Shown here: piece by piece, positions 12,340 to 24,695 of the stretch
Layout: every line of letters starts with the position of its first letter
Position numbering within the stretch: position 1 is the first letter of the stretch
Notes under the pieces: generated by a model
The model's database searches: none
What the model saw: only the letters and a program-made list of their open reading frames with translations
What the model was told of the DNA's origin: nothing
Made by a program: the position numbers and the translations under genes
Assembly (NCBI RefSeq): GCF_009727055.1
Contig: NC_052360.1
Coordinates: 63,354,525 to 63,418,524, forward strand
Direction: 5' to 3'
Source of the DNA: Benincasa hispida
Taxonomy: Eukaryota; Streptophyta; Magnoliopsida; Cucurbitales; Cucurbitaceae
Length of the DNA stretch: 64,000 nt

Positions 12340-15300
12340 ATGGCGGCCGGCGCAATGGCAACCTATGCGGGAGCCGCCTTGATTATTTATTACCTTCTGA
12401 GCCGTAGATTAGCAGCAAAAGGCGATGAAGACGATCGGAGCGATAATTTGTCCAAATCGATTAGATCGGGAAGGAGAAGGATCTCTCGGAGGCCGGCTCA
12501 GGCGCCGGCGACGTGGTTTGAGACGATTACTACTCTATCGGAGACTCTTAGGTTCACATACTCCGAGACCTTAGGCAAATGGCCGATCGGCGACTTGGCA
12601 TTTGGCATCAATTACTTGATGCGGAGACAGGTGCACTCGTTTTTCTTTTAGATTTTATTTTTTTCGATTTGTCAGACACCGCTCGCGATCTTTCTCTGGA
12701 CGACGCGCATTCGCTTGTGGTTTGTTTTTCTTCTGCATTCGGGTTCGTTTCGAGAGTGTGAACATACATAACATTCCGGTGGTAGTTTGAGAGCCTCATT
12801 TCTTCTTCACACAAGGACGTTGTTTTTTATTTTTAGTCTTGGTATGCCGTAATTTATTGTTCCTGTTTTAGATTCCTTGGTGCTTGTTTTCTGGTTTTTC
12901 ATTTGTGAATGCCGGTTGTTTTCCTTGTGCTACAACTTGAGAGTGAATATACTCAAGAGGTTATGTATACTTTGAGTCTGGATTTAATCGAGGTTATGTC
13001 AATCTAGTCCTGTTCATATCAAGAGTGTGAACTACATAAAATTCCGGGTCAGTTTAGATCCTTCATTTCTTGAATGTGGACTGTAGGAAGTTGTTTTCAT
13101 CAATAAGATACTTGACATGTACTAATTTATCCTGATTGTTTTATATTTTTCTGTCTCTCTCATTTCTTTTTCCTTTTGTTGCACGTTTGTTAATTTTTGA
13201 ATGCCTGTTGTTATCCCTGTACTGAACACAAAAGAGATTTAAGTTATGAGGTTATGGACGTAGCGTTGTTACTCTGCCACAACTATCGATCTTTGATTGT
13301 TTGACGTGCATGTAATGGCTTGGTTGTTTATTTTCTCCTCTGTTCCTGTTCGTATCAGGAATATGAAATGCACAAAATTCCCGTGGTCGTTTAGGAGCCT
13401 CCGTTTCTTGATTGTGGATAGAGGACGTAAAAGTCTTCATATGCCGTAATTTGTTGTTACCAAATTAGATTTTCTAGCGTTTTTCTTTCATTTCTTCCAG
13501 ATGATTTTTATTTTCCTTGTACCGGAACTTGAAAGTGAATTCATTTCTGAGAACATGTAGATTTTGTAATTTGGACTTATCGACTTTACTGTGCAGGGTA
13601 ACTTACAAGTTGCTAACGTGTATGCGGGCAACGATAGTGTACAACTTAAAGGTCCTGAGATTATCACAGAGCTGAAGAGTTTTTTGCGGTTGCTCACCTT
13701 CTGCATGCTTTTCTCTAAGAAACCGTTCCCAATTTTTCTGGAATCTGCCGGCTACTCTCCGGAGGAAGTGCTTATTCAGAAACCAAAAGCAGGGGTATTT
13801 ACCCTTCTAGAACTTATTTAGATTAAAGCCTTGCTTCTCATACGTTGATTCAATAGCATTATTAATATTCTCCTAGGACAACTGCGTTATCAACATTATA
13901 ACAAAATCAGTCCAAAAAAATAAGAGTTTTGTGTGATGACCATTTGTATTTTTTGTTTTTTACCTTTTGAAAATTAAGTTTATAAATACCACTTCAACCT
14001 CTAGAGTTGTTTACTTTATTGTCTACCTCTTAAGGGTGCTTTCAAAATTCAAACCAAATTAAAAAATTAAATAGGTAGTTTTTTAAAAACATGTTTTTTT
14101 GTTGTAGTCTTTTTTTTCCTTTTTTCTTTTTTAAGTAAGAGAAAAATGAAAGGTCCTAGAAATGATTTCATTTTTCATTTTTTGTTTTTGAAATTTATGC
14201 TTGTTTCTTTTCAAGTTTTTTATTAGTTTACACCTTTGTTAAAGAAACACTTGAATTTCTAGTCAAAATCTAAAAACAAAAACAAGTTTTTGATTTTTTT
14301 TTACTTTTTTATTTTTTATTTTTAATTTTAAGTTTTGATGCTTGCCATTTCTCGTAATAGTTAAATATCTTCTTCTATGATAACGTGAGTTTTAGTATTT
14401 ATAGAAATTCTAACCTTTATTGTTTCCGGTGGTTAGAATTCTTTATTTGACTCGACTTTTTTTACTATCAATTTTAAGTACTACCTTTAATAATTGCAGA
14501 TTTTGAAGCCTGCCTTTACAATAATTCGTGACAGTAATTCAAAATGCTTCCTTCTATTGATTCGGGGTACTCATAGTATCAAAGATACATTAACAGCAGT
14601 AACTGGTGCAGTGGTTCCTTTCCATCATTCAGTTTTACATGATGGCGGGATAAGTAATCTAGTTCTAGGATATGCACACTTTGGGATGGTTGCTGCAGCT
14701 CGTTGGATTGCGAAGCTAAGCACTCCTTTCTTACTCAAAGGTCTTGACGATTTTCCTGACTACAAAATAAAGGTACGTTATTTTCTTACCTTGTCTCCTT
14801 CTATTAAGCAGATTTTATTGGCTGGTGAAAACTTCTGTTTTGTCTACCATATTTCCATCATAATCGTGGTTGAATTGACAAATTGCATTTCTTTCCCAGA
14901 TGTTTCCGAGATGCCTTATGTTATTCTTTTGGGATTTTTTATTTATTGTGAGGCCTTTTAGTTTTCTAAAGTGTTTAGTTACATATTTGAAGACAATTGG
15001 CTTGTGGTGATTATTTGTTTTGAAGACTTCTGTTTAGTAAGAAATGAAAGAGTGTTAAGGGAGAGAAAATCAACAAACAACCTATATCCCCTCCTAAGAG
15101 AATCTAAAAGAAGCTTTCACATATTAAGATTGAAGAAAGGTTGTAATTATAAAAGTATTCCTAGGACTAAAACCCCCCCATGAAGCTGGCTGCTGTAATT
15201 TGTACACTTCAGGAAAACCTATCTTCGTAAATCCTTTATTTTCTTTCCAGCCACATGCCATATAAACGCCCTAGCTGCAGAATTCCACAAAATAAATCTG

Positions 15301-18300
15301 CCTTCTTGAAAGACTTCAAGGAGCCAACCTGAACCATCTATAGTTCTTGGCAAGCAGCCATTCTAAATCCAAAGGAAGTCCCACCCGTTGACAGCAAAAG
15401 ACCAGTGGCGTAACACATGGTCTAGATTTTTTTCATTCGTAAGGCATAGGCGACAGACAGAGGGTGCGACAAAGCCCAATTTTTACGTTTCCACTGTAAT
15501 CCATCTTGAACATTAACCCTCTGTGGGCTTAAAGACCTCAAAGAAACCTTAACTTTCTTGGGACATTTGAAATTCCAGTTGGCATCAATCAGCGAAGATT
15601 TCACTTTAGGGACTGTTTTCATCATCTTCAAAGAAGCAGACTTCGTAGAAAAAGTATCCCCTGTTACAAGAGGCCAAAAAGCTGTCCTTTCCTTCACCAA
15701 AATGCACCACGTCGAGAGCTTTAATCAAACCAATTTAGCCCTCTAAATATCAGAAAGACGACCTCATCTGAGGCCAAGTTCCCAATCTCTTGCCTCAACA
15801 TGCTAGCATCCAGCTTATGGCAGCCTCTGGTGGCTTTGCCTTTTAAGTCCAATAACCGGAAGAAAAAGTGATATTTCCTGGCTGGCTATATCAAATCACG
15901 CTTTGCCTTTCGCTTTACCTCTAGGTTTGAGAGTCTTCCAACCACTCGGATGTTCACCATTGATGCTTGAATTGGAATGTCTGAAAACCGAGAATTCCAT
16001 GATGACAGGGTAGTAATGTTTTTCCTCAATTCACCAGGTAACAAGGCCGACAGCTACCATCCCAGAAAAAATTCCTTGTCATCTCATTCGTGGCCCCCTT
16101 CGGAGTTTCATAATCCCACCCATCCACATCTCTACACGCACACATCCAGCTTAATGTCCCATCGCAAAGGGAAATAAATCTTACAAGAGGACTCCTCATC
16201 GTAGTCTGAATACAAATGTGTACGCCAATAATCCGTAAGGGTCCATGTAAATGGTAAAGGGCTTTGAGAGAATGGGTTTAAGGCCACCTTAAATTTTCCT
16301 TAGCAACCAATCTACTAGAATCAAGTAGTTAGTTTGTGAGAATAATTTTTGTACTCGCAAGCTAGCCTTTGACACCATGGATATTAAAAAGAAACAATTA
16401 AAACTGACAACAAAGATTTTATTAGCATACTCAGAAGATCCATTGTAACATCCGAGTTCTAGGTAAATTAAGTTAAAGTTTCTTAAATTATTGTTTATTT
16501 GAATTTTATTTTTGATAGAAGATTTATGTAACGCTTGAGTTTTGGAGGAGTACATGAATGAACTATGATTACATCTAAACAAAAGGGATCTGGGAATATG
16601 AAAGTATGATTAAGAAAGACTTAAGAGAATTAAAAGTTACTACCTATATCAACAAGGTACATCTTTCTTTTCGTTGGCTCAATCATAAGAATTCAAACTC
16701 CAAAGTTAAGCATGCTTAGTTTGGAGCAATTCTATATTAAGTTACCTCCTAGAAATTTTCCTAAAGAGTATGTGAATGAAGACAAAACATGCTGAAAGAA
16801 CTTGTGTTAGTTTGTGGAGATAGTCTTCACTCTTAGGATGTAGGGGAATGTTGGGGTCATCAAGATTGAATCCTTCGAATCTTGATCTGAATTCTGGGCG
16901 GGGTCTGGGGCCTAGGGCTTGGGATGTTACATCCATCAGTCCTTGGAAGAAAGAACCTGTTTAACCTGCAACCACTAGGAATGTGAACTAAACTAGATAA
17001 ACCTGCCATTTGCATGAGGGTCTAGGTCTGCCGTTTGGGACTCAACTGTACACATCTACCCAAAACACCATTGACAGGTTGACAAGCAAGTTAATGTATT
17101 TAGTTATTACAACGATAACCATATTAAGATTTTCATGTGAAAACACCTTTGATATTTCAAGAAATGAGTATCTATTCATCTTCAACAAAAGCACGACGAT
17201 GAGATGAGGTTAAATTTAAATAATGAAAAGATAGGATCACCCACCCGAACTTCTTCTAGTTTAAGACGAGACTTCTAAGCTGGTCAAAGTCGAAGTAAAA
17301 GATGATGTACGCTAAAATGATGTACAAGCCAAATACTACTTATGAATTATAAAATAAAGAAAACTATTCTAATGAGCTGTTTTTCTCTTTTGAAGAAAAA
17401 GTAAAGAAATAAGAAAATAAAAAAGTCTTGGATCTTACATTTCTAATGCTTAGATTTTAATATCCAGATTGTTGGGCATTCTCTTGGTGGTGGAACCGCT
17501 GCTTTATTAACATATATTCTTCGAGAACAAAAGGAGTTCTCCTCTAGCACTTGCATCACATTTGCTCCAGGTTTGCGAACTTCCTCCTCCTTTGTTGATA
17601 TTCCTTTCTTTTCTTGTATCATCATGTGAGATTTAGATTTCTTTGTTTTAATGGTTTTAATAGCTAAGAAAAGCAATGCATTTCATCCATGTTTTACAAT
17701 CGTTTCCTTTAGTCATTGCTTTGTTTCAACAAGTTTCAAAGGTTCTTCGTTGATAAAGAATAAGATTTGTTGACTATCTTGAGCAATTTTCTTTGAAAAT
17801 AAAAGGGGAACATATCGGATGCTATTGCAATAATTATAATAAAATATCGATGTAGATATTAATATTAAGATTTCACTTTTACAGGTATATTAATGAATAT
17901 ATTGATAAAATATCGATGTCAATGAATATTTCTGTAATTTTAAAAAAATTATAAAATTTATTTAGATCAATAATTAAGCATTTTTATATTGGAGATACCA
18001 ATGAATATTCTACAAATATATAAAACTTTTGGGATTTGCCTCTATAACTTCATTATAAATTAGTTATGACCCAAACATCTCATGCATTATCAACCATAAG
18101 AATAAATCGAGACTATTAATAGAAAAAATAGGTATTGCGTGCTTTGAAAAGTGATGATAAACTTTAATGTTCGGAGACTTTCTAGGGGTAGAGTATCAAT
18201 CAACTAGGAACTTATCTTCTAACCATAGCCTTTGCCATTGCCACTTGCCAACATTATTTTTTAAATTATTTTATTCCATCGAGATATCATTAACTTTTTT

Positions 18301-20149
18301 TCTGACGTGTATTTGGTTATTGCATCCCTTTGCCGTGCCAGTCTTATTTTTACTTTTTTGCAAGTTATAATAATCTATTCTTGGCCGACGTGTATTTTAC
18401 CACGATTTGGTGCAGCTGCTTGTATGACATGGGAGTTGGCAGAATCGGGTAAGCAGTTCATCACTACAATCATTAATGGTTCAGATCTGGTCCCTAGCTT
18501 CTCAGCGGCTTCTATTGACGACTTGCGATCTGAGGTAATGAAAAAAAAATTACAATTATTATGAAATTTTATGTTATTTTGTTTTTTCTTTTCCAAAACA
18601 AAAAACTTGTAAATATATACCTTTTTATATAAAATTAATCGTTATTTTTTGAGTAATTTATAACTTCACCGTTATACCTTTACTTTCATTTTCCCTTCTC
18701 CTTCCGTTCTCTATAGCCTTCCTTTAACGTTATTTTTTCTTTTTGTCTTTAAAGTTTAATAGTGAATTTTCAATTTATTATCTTTGTAAGCTCTTTGAAA
18801 TTTAAAATTGTTTGATAGATATTTTTCAATCAATTAAATTTTCAATTTTCAATTGTCTAGTAGATATGTAAAATTTAAAAGATATCAAATAAGTCAAAAA
18901 CCTAATAGATTGAATTGAAAATTTGGGAATCTATTGAACAAAATTGAAAATTTAAAGATACCTAAATTTGTATTTTAAATTGATCTTATTTTAATGATAT
19001 TTATATAACTTTTAAAATATGTTATTGTTGAGTACCATATCATATTTTCTAATTTCCTGTATGCATTACCATTGTTACTATTGGTTATGATTGTATGCAT
19101 TACCATTGTTACGATTGGTTATGATCAGGTGACAGCATCATCGTGGCTGAATGATTTGCGAGATCAGGTGGAGCGTACCAGGGTTCTCAATGTTGTTTAT
19201 CGTTCTGCAAGTGCTTTGGGCTCACGCCTTCCATCCATAGCTACTGCCAAAGCTAAGGTTGCCGGTGCCGGCGCCCTCCTTCGTCCAGTCTCGACCACCA
19301 CCCAGGTCTCTTCATCAAAATAGAAAAAAAATAAATTGATCTTTCCTCTCATTTTGTTGTTTGATTTGACATTGGGATCTACATTGGTTTTAGGCCGCCG
19401 TGAAAAGTGCAGTTGTGAGAACTCGCTCTTCTCTATCTTCTTGGTCTTGCATGGGCGCCCGCCGAAGAAACGGTGGCATTTTATCAAATCCCACAGAGGA
19501 GTTGCCCGAAGTTCCTCTAATAACTGAAAGAAATCACGAATCACTATTAGCTGGGGAAGTTACAATTAACGCAATCGAAAAGAAAAAGAAGCCAGAGTCT
19601 GGCACTTCAGGTGATGATAGTTCAGATCGCGACACGGATGAGGAGCGACACCACCTCATTACCGAAGAAAGAATGATCGCCTCAACTGATGTCGAAGACA
19701 TTACAGATGGTGAGTTGTGGTATGAACTGGAAAAGGAACTACAACGACAGGAGAAAAAGGTCGATGTTACTACTCGAGAAGCCGATGTGGCTACAGTAGC
19801 CAAAGAGATCAAAGAAGAAGAGGAGAGTATGCTTACCGATGTCGAGGGAAGCAGTGAAAAGCCATTGTCTTCTCTAGATGCTTCGGAAAATATACGTTTT
19901 TATCCTCCCGGGAAAACCATGCATATTGTTTCCATTCCCTCATCGGACTCCGATAATTTAGTTCAGGATGATGACGAGGAGATTATGCAGGAAAGAGTTG
20001 GGATATATGAGACACCTAGAGAATTGTATAGTAAGCTGCGTCTCTCTAGAACAATGATTAATGATCATTATATGCCTATGTACAAAAAGATGATGGAATC
20101 ATTGATCAACGAACTCGAAAAAGATGTATTAAGCAATTATGAAATGTAA
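12340..20149 (+). CDS. Class-3 lipase, diacylglycerol-lipase-like (Lipase3_N + Lipase_3)
   Basis: Complete seven-exon gene: 12340-12630, 13597-13794, 14500-14772, 17468-17570, 18416-18534, 19129-19305, 19394-20149 (1917 nt, 638 aa, GT-AG introns). The start is the ATG in ACCATGGCGGCC, giving a hydrophobic N-terminal anchor (about residues 6-22) followed by a basic stretch. Residues ~60-250 match the mono/diacylglycerol-lipase N-terminal type. The alpha/beta-hydrolase core has the nucleophile motif GHSLGG (Ser259), an Asp in NGSDLVP (Asp312) and a likely catalytic His in INDHYMPMY (His612). About residues 415-560 are acidic, Ser/Glu-rich and probably disordered, separating Asp from His. Family knowledge: plant relatives (Arabidopsis At3g14075/At4g16070 type) are annotated as mono/diacylglycerol lipases; substrate here is unproven. 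Probably membrane-attached. Intron 3 (2.7 kb) carries two transposon insertions. Confidence 0.93.
12750..13560. repeat. Three diverged tandem repeats filling lipase intron 1
   Basis: A motif like GTGTGAACATACATAACATT followed by ...GAGCCTCATTTCTT recurs near 12753, 13022 and 13360. Partner motifs also repeat (TATGCCGTAATTT at about 12843 and 13440; GTGAATGCC/TTGAATGCC at about 12906 and 13196). Period is roughly 270-340 bp. Most of intron 1 appears to have grown by old tandem duplication. Confidence 0.6.
15185..16290 (-). pseudogene. Truncated LINE (non-LTR retrotransposon) 3' fragment with zf-RVT remnant
   Basis: The minus strand of lipase intron 3 encodes pieces of a plant LINE reverse-transcriptase C-terminus. 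15422-15700 reads WNFKCPKKVKVSLRSLSPQR..NVQDGLQW, the usual lead-in to the zf-RVT domain. A frame change then gives PSVCRLCLTNEKNLDHVLRH, a CxxC...HxxxH zinc-ribbon remnant, followed by WSFAVNGWDFLW and FILWNSAARAFIW. Frame shifts and stops break it. The part at 15950-16290 is also repetitive and antisense but less clearly LINE. It lies antisense to the host gene and should be spliced out. Confidence 0.65.
16444..16931. mobile_element. Solo LTR (488 bp) with perfect 5-bp target duplication
   Basis: Begins TGTAACATCC and ends GGATGTTACA, i.e. TG...CA with an inverted terminal match, as in many plant LTRs. It is flanked on both sides by the direct repeat TCCAT (16439-16443 and 16932-16936). No internal retroelement domains are adjacent, so this is a solo LTR left by recombination. 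The strand cannot be told because the ends are symmetric. It lies in intron 3 of the lipase gene. Confidence 0.85.
19059..19124. repeat. Short tandem duplication at the end of lipase intron 5
   Basis: TGTATGCATTACCATTGTTA followed by a shared ~12-nt tail (TNTTGGTTATGA) occurs twice in a row, directly before the splice acceptor ATGATCAG (exon starts 19129). Confidence 0.75.
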
Positions 20150-20253
20150 ATAATTTAATTGCATCTCAAACCTATAAGATATAAATGTTTCTAGCATTAA
20201 TACAGGTGCCCATTGTAAATCAACCAATTCTTCAAGTAATGTCTTTAGATATT

Positions 20254-20370
20254 GGGAAAATTTGGGCCAATGACCTAATATTTCGGTCCATAATGTCAAA
20301 TGACCCCTTTTTTTAAAGAACTGTCAATTGATCCTCTTGTTTATGTCATCACGATATGAGATTACAAAAG
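20254..20370 (+). repeat. Left terminal inverted repeat of the MULE
   Basis: Contains GGGCCAATGACCTAATAT, ATAATGTCAAATGACC, ACTGTCAATTGA and ATCACGATATGAGATTACA, each found reversed at 28500-28611 in the same order. Confidence 0.85.
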
Positions 20371-20654
20371 TACCCCTCTAGTCTATACGATACTCGTGCG
20401 CTCAAACTCAACCATCGTCCCACTCTGCTCAAAATTATCATGCAAGTGTCCGAAATCGAAATTCTCTAATGGGTTAATGAATTTAATTTGTCTTGCATGT
20501 TGTTATTTAGGTTGGTTTTTTTTGATCGGTCGTCACATTCATAATTGATTTCGGGGTTTAATCGGTCGCATCTATTTTTTATTTTGGGCTTCGATGATTG
20601 CATTGGTTGAGGACGAAGAAAATATAGTTAGAGTCAGACAAGGTAGTGGACAAG

Positions 20655-20820
20655 TTTTGTGAGAGCGAGATGGGATAGAGTGAGACGGGCGAAAGCGAGA
20701 TGGGCTAGAGCGAGATGGGCTAGAGCGAGATGGGATAGAGCAGACGGGGTTAGAGCGAGATGAGAGAGAGCAAGATAAGAGAGAGCGAGATTAGCAAGAT
20801 TAGCGAGAGTGAGACTTTAA
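20655..20820. repeat. GCGAGATGGGCTAGA minisatellite (MULE subterminal)
   Basis: Roughly ten short units of GAGCGAGATGGGCTAGA and variants (GAGACGGG, GAGAGAGCAAGAT) between the left TIR and the Ulp1-type gene. The reverse-oriented counterpart (TCTCGCTC / CTCAATCTCGCT) is at 27325-27440 near the other end, so the subterminal regions mirror each other. Confidence 0.8.
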
Positions 20821-20901
20821 CAATATGTTTTGTTAGTGATTTTTTAGTACGAATCTATTAACTGATAAATTAATGTTCATACAATGTAGGAGTAATTTAA
20901 G

Positions 20902-23760
20902 ATGTCAAATTCTTTGAAAATTCGTGAAGTTGATAGGTTTCCCGGGCAAGTAACGTGCCTGGCTCACGTTGCCAACGCCAACAAGATTGTAAAGGGGAAG
21001 CTTACCAGAAGGCAGTTAGAGATGTTCAAGAAAATAGTTTTTGATTGCTTTGTAGACACTAAACTTGTATTCAACAACCCATTAATCCACCATATGTTAT
21101 TGAGGGAAGTGAAGAAGTCAGGAGTGGACTTAATTAGTTTTTTTGTCAGAGGAAAGGTCGTCACATTTTTTAAGGACGACTTTTTATTGATCACTGGTTT
21201 GTAGCGGTCTCCTATGCAAGTTGTACGGAGTGAGGAGTCCTCACAAGAACTTTTGATGAGATACTTTGGTAATCGGTCGACCTCAGACGCATTCCACTTG
21301 AATTTACTTGAAGAAGAATACAAAAATTTGGTATTTGAAAATGACGATAATGCTGTTAAAATTCCCTAGTATATTATTACACAGAGGTTGCAAGGATGGG
21401 TAAAAACAAGCAAAAGAATGTTATTAATCGCACTCTATTTGACGATGTTGAAGACAAATATTACTACAACAATCTTGATTGGGGTACAATTATTTGGCAG
21501 AGGACACTCGACGCCCTGAAGACTGCACTAGATGACAAGGTTAGTTTATACAAGGAGAAGGTGAGGGGAAATAAGAATTATGTTGTGAAGTACTCGCTCC
21601 GTAGATTTCCCCAAGCATTCCAGGTAGATGTTCCTTAACTTAACTTTATCTTTGGTTTAACATCAACATAGTTACAAATTTGAGTTGTTTGGATTTAGGT
21701 GTGGACGTACGAGATCCTATCGTCAATAGCAGGGAACGTTGCCACTCGAAAGAGCAAGGTACCATGCCTCGTATATTATGGTGGTCATGCTCCCACTCGG
21801 TGTCATTCAAAGCACTTGAGAGAGAAATTTTTTAGTCTCAAAATGTAAATGTAATCTATCTAGCCACAATATGTTTATTCGGTTGTTAAATGTACACTAA
21901 CCATCTTACTGCGTTTCTTAATGCAGACAAAAGTCAAATCTTGTCATGTCCGATGCTGAGAAGGAGTTTCGGGATACCCCAATTGATAGACGGGCTGTAA
22001 GACAAGCACACTCTGACACCGAAAGTTCAGGGAGCTCTAATAGTTCAAAGAGTGGCAGTAGTTCAGAGAATAGTTCAGAAGGTGGGGAAAGTGAACATTA
22101 AGGTAATTCAGAAGGTGGAGTGAGGACGACGAATCTGATGGGGACTAAGACATCCACCAACCTACTTACACCCCTTGCGACGATATGTTTCATGATGTGT
22201 TGGTGGGTGACGTACGTCTTGAGCCGGTGAGTGACGTATGTCCTGAGCCTAAGGAGGAGTGTTCTGTCCTGGAGGTTTCGGGCCACAGGGAGGGAGGCAA
22301 TGTTGATCCTGATGTATATTCTTTCCTACGAAGCATTGACAACTCAATATCGAGCTTGGATACCCGTGTATCAAACTTGGAGATGGACACGAGAGACATC
22401 AAAGCACAATTGTCAACTATTTTGTCTCTATTACAGTCTATGAAGGGTTCCACGGTGTTTGAGGCGATGAGGTCTCCCACTCCACAGACAGGCCACGATG
22501 CTACCATGTCCCCCATTCCGACTCTATCTCGGTCACCCACCCAATCTGTACGTAGGTCATCTACACCCCACCTGTATGTAGGTCACCTACCCCACCTCCA
22601 CCTATTCTTAACCCACCTCTACCTCTCAATTCATCTGTACAGCTTGATATCACGACCTCCTCTAACACCCTACATGTCGATTCACAGGTATAATCATTAT
22701 GTGATTCGAAAATTTCTTTCTTCATATTTGTTATTCAACATGTTCACCATTTTGTTATATTTCTGTAGGTTATGGTCGAGAGTAGAAAAATAACACGTAA
22801 AAGAAAGGCTGTTGATAAATACACACCTCCATTCGAACCAAAAAAGAAAATAACAAAAGAGAAGAAAATGGTGCAACTTCCTTTGGATCGTCCAAATATT
22901 AAGTACCTTCTCCCTGGGGTACCTATGATACAGTTTAAAGTGACGATCCAATACTTCTTGGACCATGAGGTTCTAACTGCTATATTTAAGGAAATGGTGA
23001 ACTAGATTGCCGATAAGAATACAGACAACGAGATTCGAGAAAATGCAGTTCAACCATTATCCAAATTCCTTTTTTAGGAGTTGACCGAACCAAGTTCATG
23101 AGTTGAGTGTGACGTAAGTATACAATCCTTGTCCTTTTTATCGAGTACATATAGTTTACTCCCCTCTCCTAACGTACTGGATGCGGACCCTAAATATCCT
23201 ATTTCTGTTCATAAAAGATAAACTCTATAGGCGACCAGACATGTGCATGGCCAGCTTCACCATCCTGCCAATTGGAATAACGGTAACCATTTACTGTACT
23301 TCTGAATAGGAATATGTTGGTTGACTATTATGTGTTTTTAATGTTCTTTTCGCCGTGTAGAGTCACCTAAATTCTCGAGATGAGGTCTACAAACATATTA
23401 AGAACAAGTCGACTTTGCATGCTGCCATAACATAGGGGGAAGAGACCTTACCGGATTATGTCATGGGTAAATTCGATGTCAAGTGGTTAGATGTGGACTT
23501 CGTGTATACGACAACAAACATCGATCAACATTGGATGTTGATTGCATTCGATCTAAATAGAGGCTGGTTGTTCATATTTGATTCACTACCATCCATGACA
23601 TCGAAGAAGAAGCTGGAGTCTTTCCTTGAACCGTTGATTTACACTCTACCATCGCTTCTTCACTACTGTGACTTGAAACGTTGGAAGCCGGGCATCAAAA
23701 CGTCTCGTTGGAAGATATCCCGACCTACCTCTATGAATACATAGCACAGGTTGTTAAATT
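20902..23760 (+). pseudogene. DUF1985 / Ulp1 (C48) protease-type MULE gene, decayed
   Basis: Starts with ATG at 20902 (MSNSLKIREVDRFPGQ). 20902-21360 is DUF1985-like and contains a nonsense TAG at 21202 in a place where Trp is expected (FLLITGL*RSP). A frameshift lies near 21365, the frame continues at 21396-21625 (GWDWGTII-like NLDWGTIIWQ), then an intron and further frame changes (WWSCSHSVSFKALEREIF). 22290-22440 is a short coiled coil, and 22784-22860 a basic stretch (TRKRKAVDKYTPP) likely to be a nuclear signal. The Ulp1 core is at ~23340-23750 with His-Trp in DQHWMLIAFD and Asp in FIFDSLPS. The segment that normally carries the catalytic Cys (DCG-type motif) is missing between the end of that frame and RMQLACQLW (23847-23875). 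Family role: SUMO-type protease domain of transposon cargo genes; here surely inactive. Confidence 0.75.
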
Positions 23761-23989
23761 GTGGAATATTTGTTGTAAAATTCTTAGAACATTTAGTAAC
23801 TGGTAGTGCTTCATCTGTAATCACTCAGGATAAGATGAGTGACTATAGGATGCAATTGGCATGCCAATTGTGGACGAACACTCCATATTATTGACATACA
23901 TGTATATTATGTATATCATTGATGTAATTTTACTAACATGTTATTTCAATTGTTAGTGTAGAACTACCATAAATAGATTAGAAGATTCA

Positions 23990-24600
23990 TTCATGAATAG
24001 CTACCAAGTTAAACTTATAAAAGGGAGAACGAGATAAGTGAGACATCTGAAGATATTCATGAATAGAAAAACTTTAGTAATTAAACTTATAAGCGAGAAA
24101 TTTTAAAAGGGATTACAAGTGATAGCGAGATTAGTGAGAGAGAGAGCGATATATTTCCAGAATGGTTCACGAATAGCCAACAATTTAATTAAACTTATAA
24201 AAAGGGAGAGCGAGATAAGTAAGATATCTGAAGAGATTCATGAATAGACAAACTTTAGTAATTAAACTTATAAACGGGACATTTTAAAAGGGATTACAAG
24301 TGAGAGCGAGATTAGCGAGAGCGAGACGTTTCCAGAATGGCTCACGAATAGCCAACAATTTAATTAAACTAATAAAAGGGAGAGCAAGATAAGCAAGATA
24401 TCTGAAGAGATTTATAAATAGACAAACTTTAGTAATTAAACTTATAAGTGAGACATTTTAAAAGGGATTACAAGTGAGAGCGAGATTAGCGAGAGCGGGA
24501 CGTTTCCAAAATAGTTCATGAATAGACAACCACTTAATTAAACTTATAAAAGGGAGAGCAAGATAAGCGATACATTTGAAGAGATTCATGAATAGACAAG
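23990..24600. repeat. ~175-bp tandem repeat, about 3.5 copies, inside the MULE
   Basis: Unit starts GAATAGCCAACAATTTAATT, continues AAACTTATAAAAGGGAGAGC and GAGATAAG.., and ends with AAGGGATTACAAGTGAGAGC then GAGATTAGCGAGAG. Copies begin near 23995, 24170, 24345 and 24519. The GAGCGAGAT motif occurs several times per unit. It lies between the Ulp1-type and transposase genes, where the two converge. Confidence 0.85.
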
Positions 24601-24695
24601 TGACGCATAGAAAATTACAGTTCTGAGGATTAAAAATGGCACATAGAAAGTTACAATTTTGAGGATTTGTGAATAGACAAGTGGCACATAGACAA

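Noticed and set aside
17820..18010. Repeated ATATCGATG words as a regulatory element
   Set aside because: Similar ATATCG words occur in other repeat DNA (45790-45890, 52070-52215), so this is likely a dispersed repeat with nothing specific to the lipase gene.
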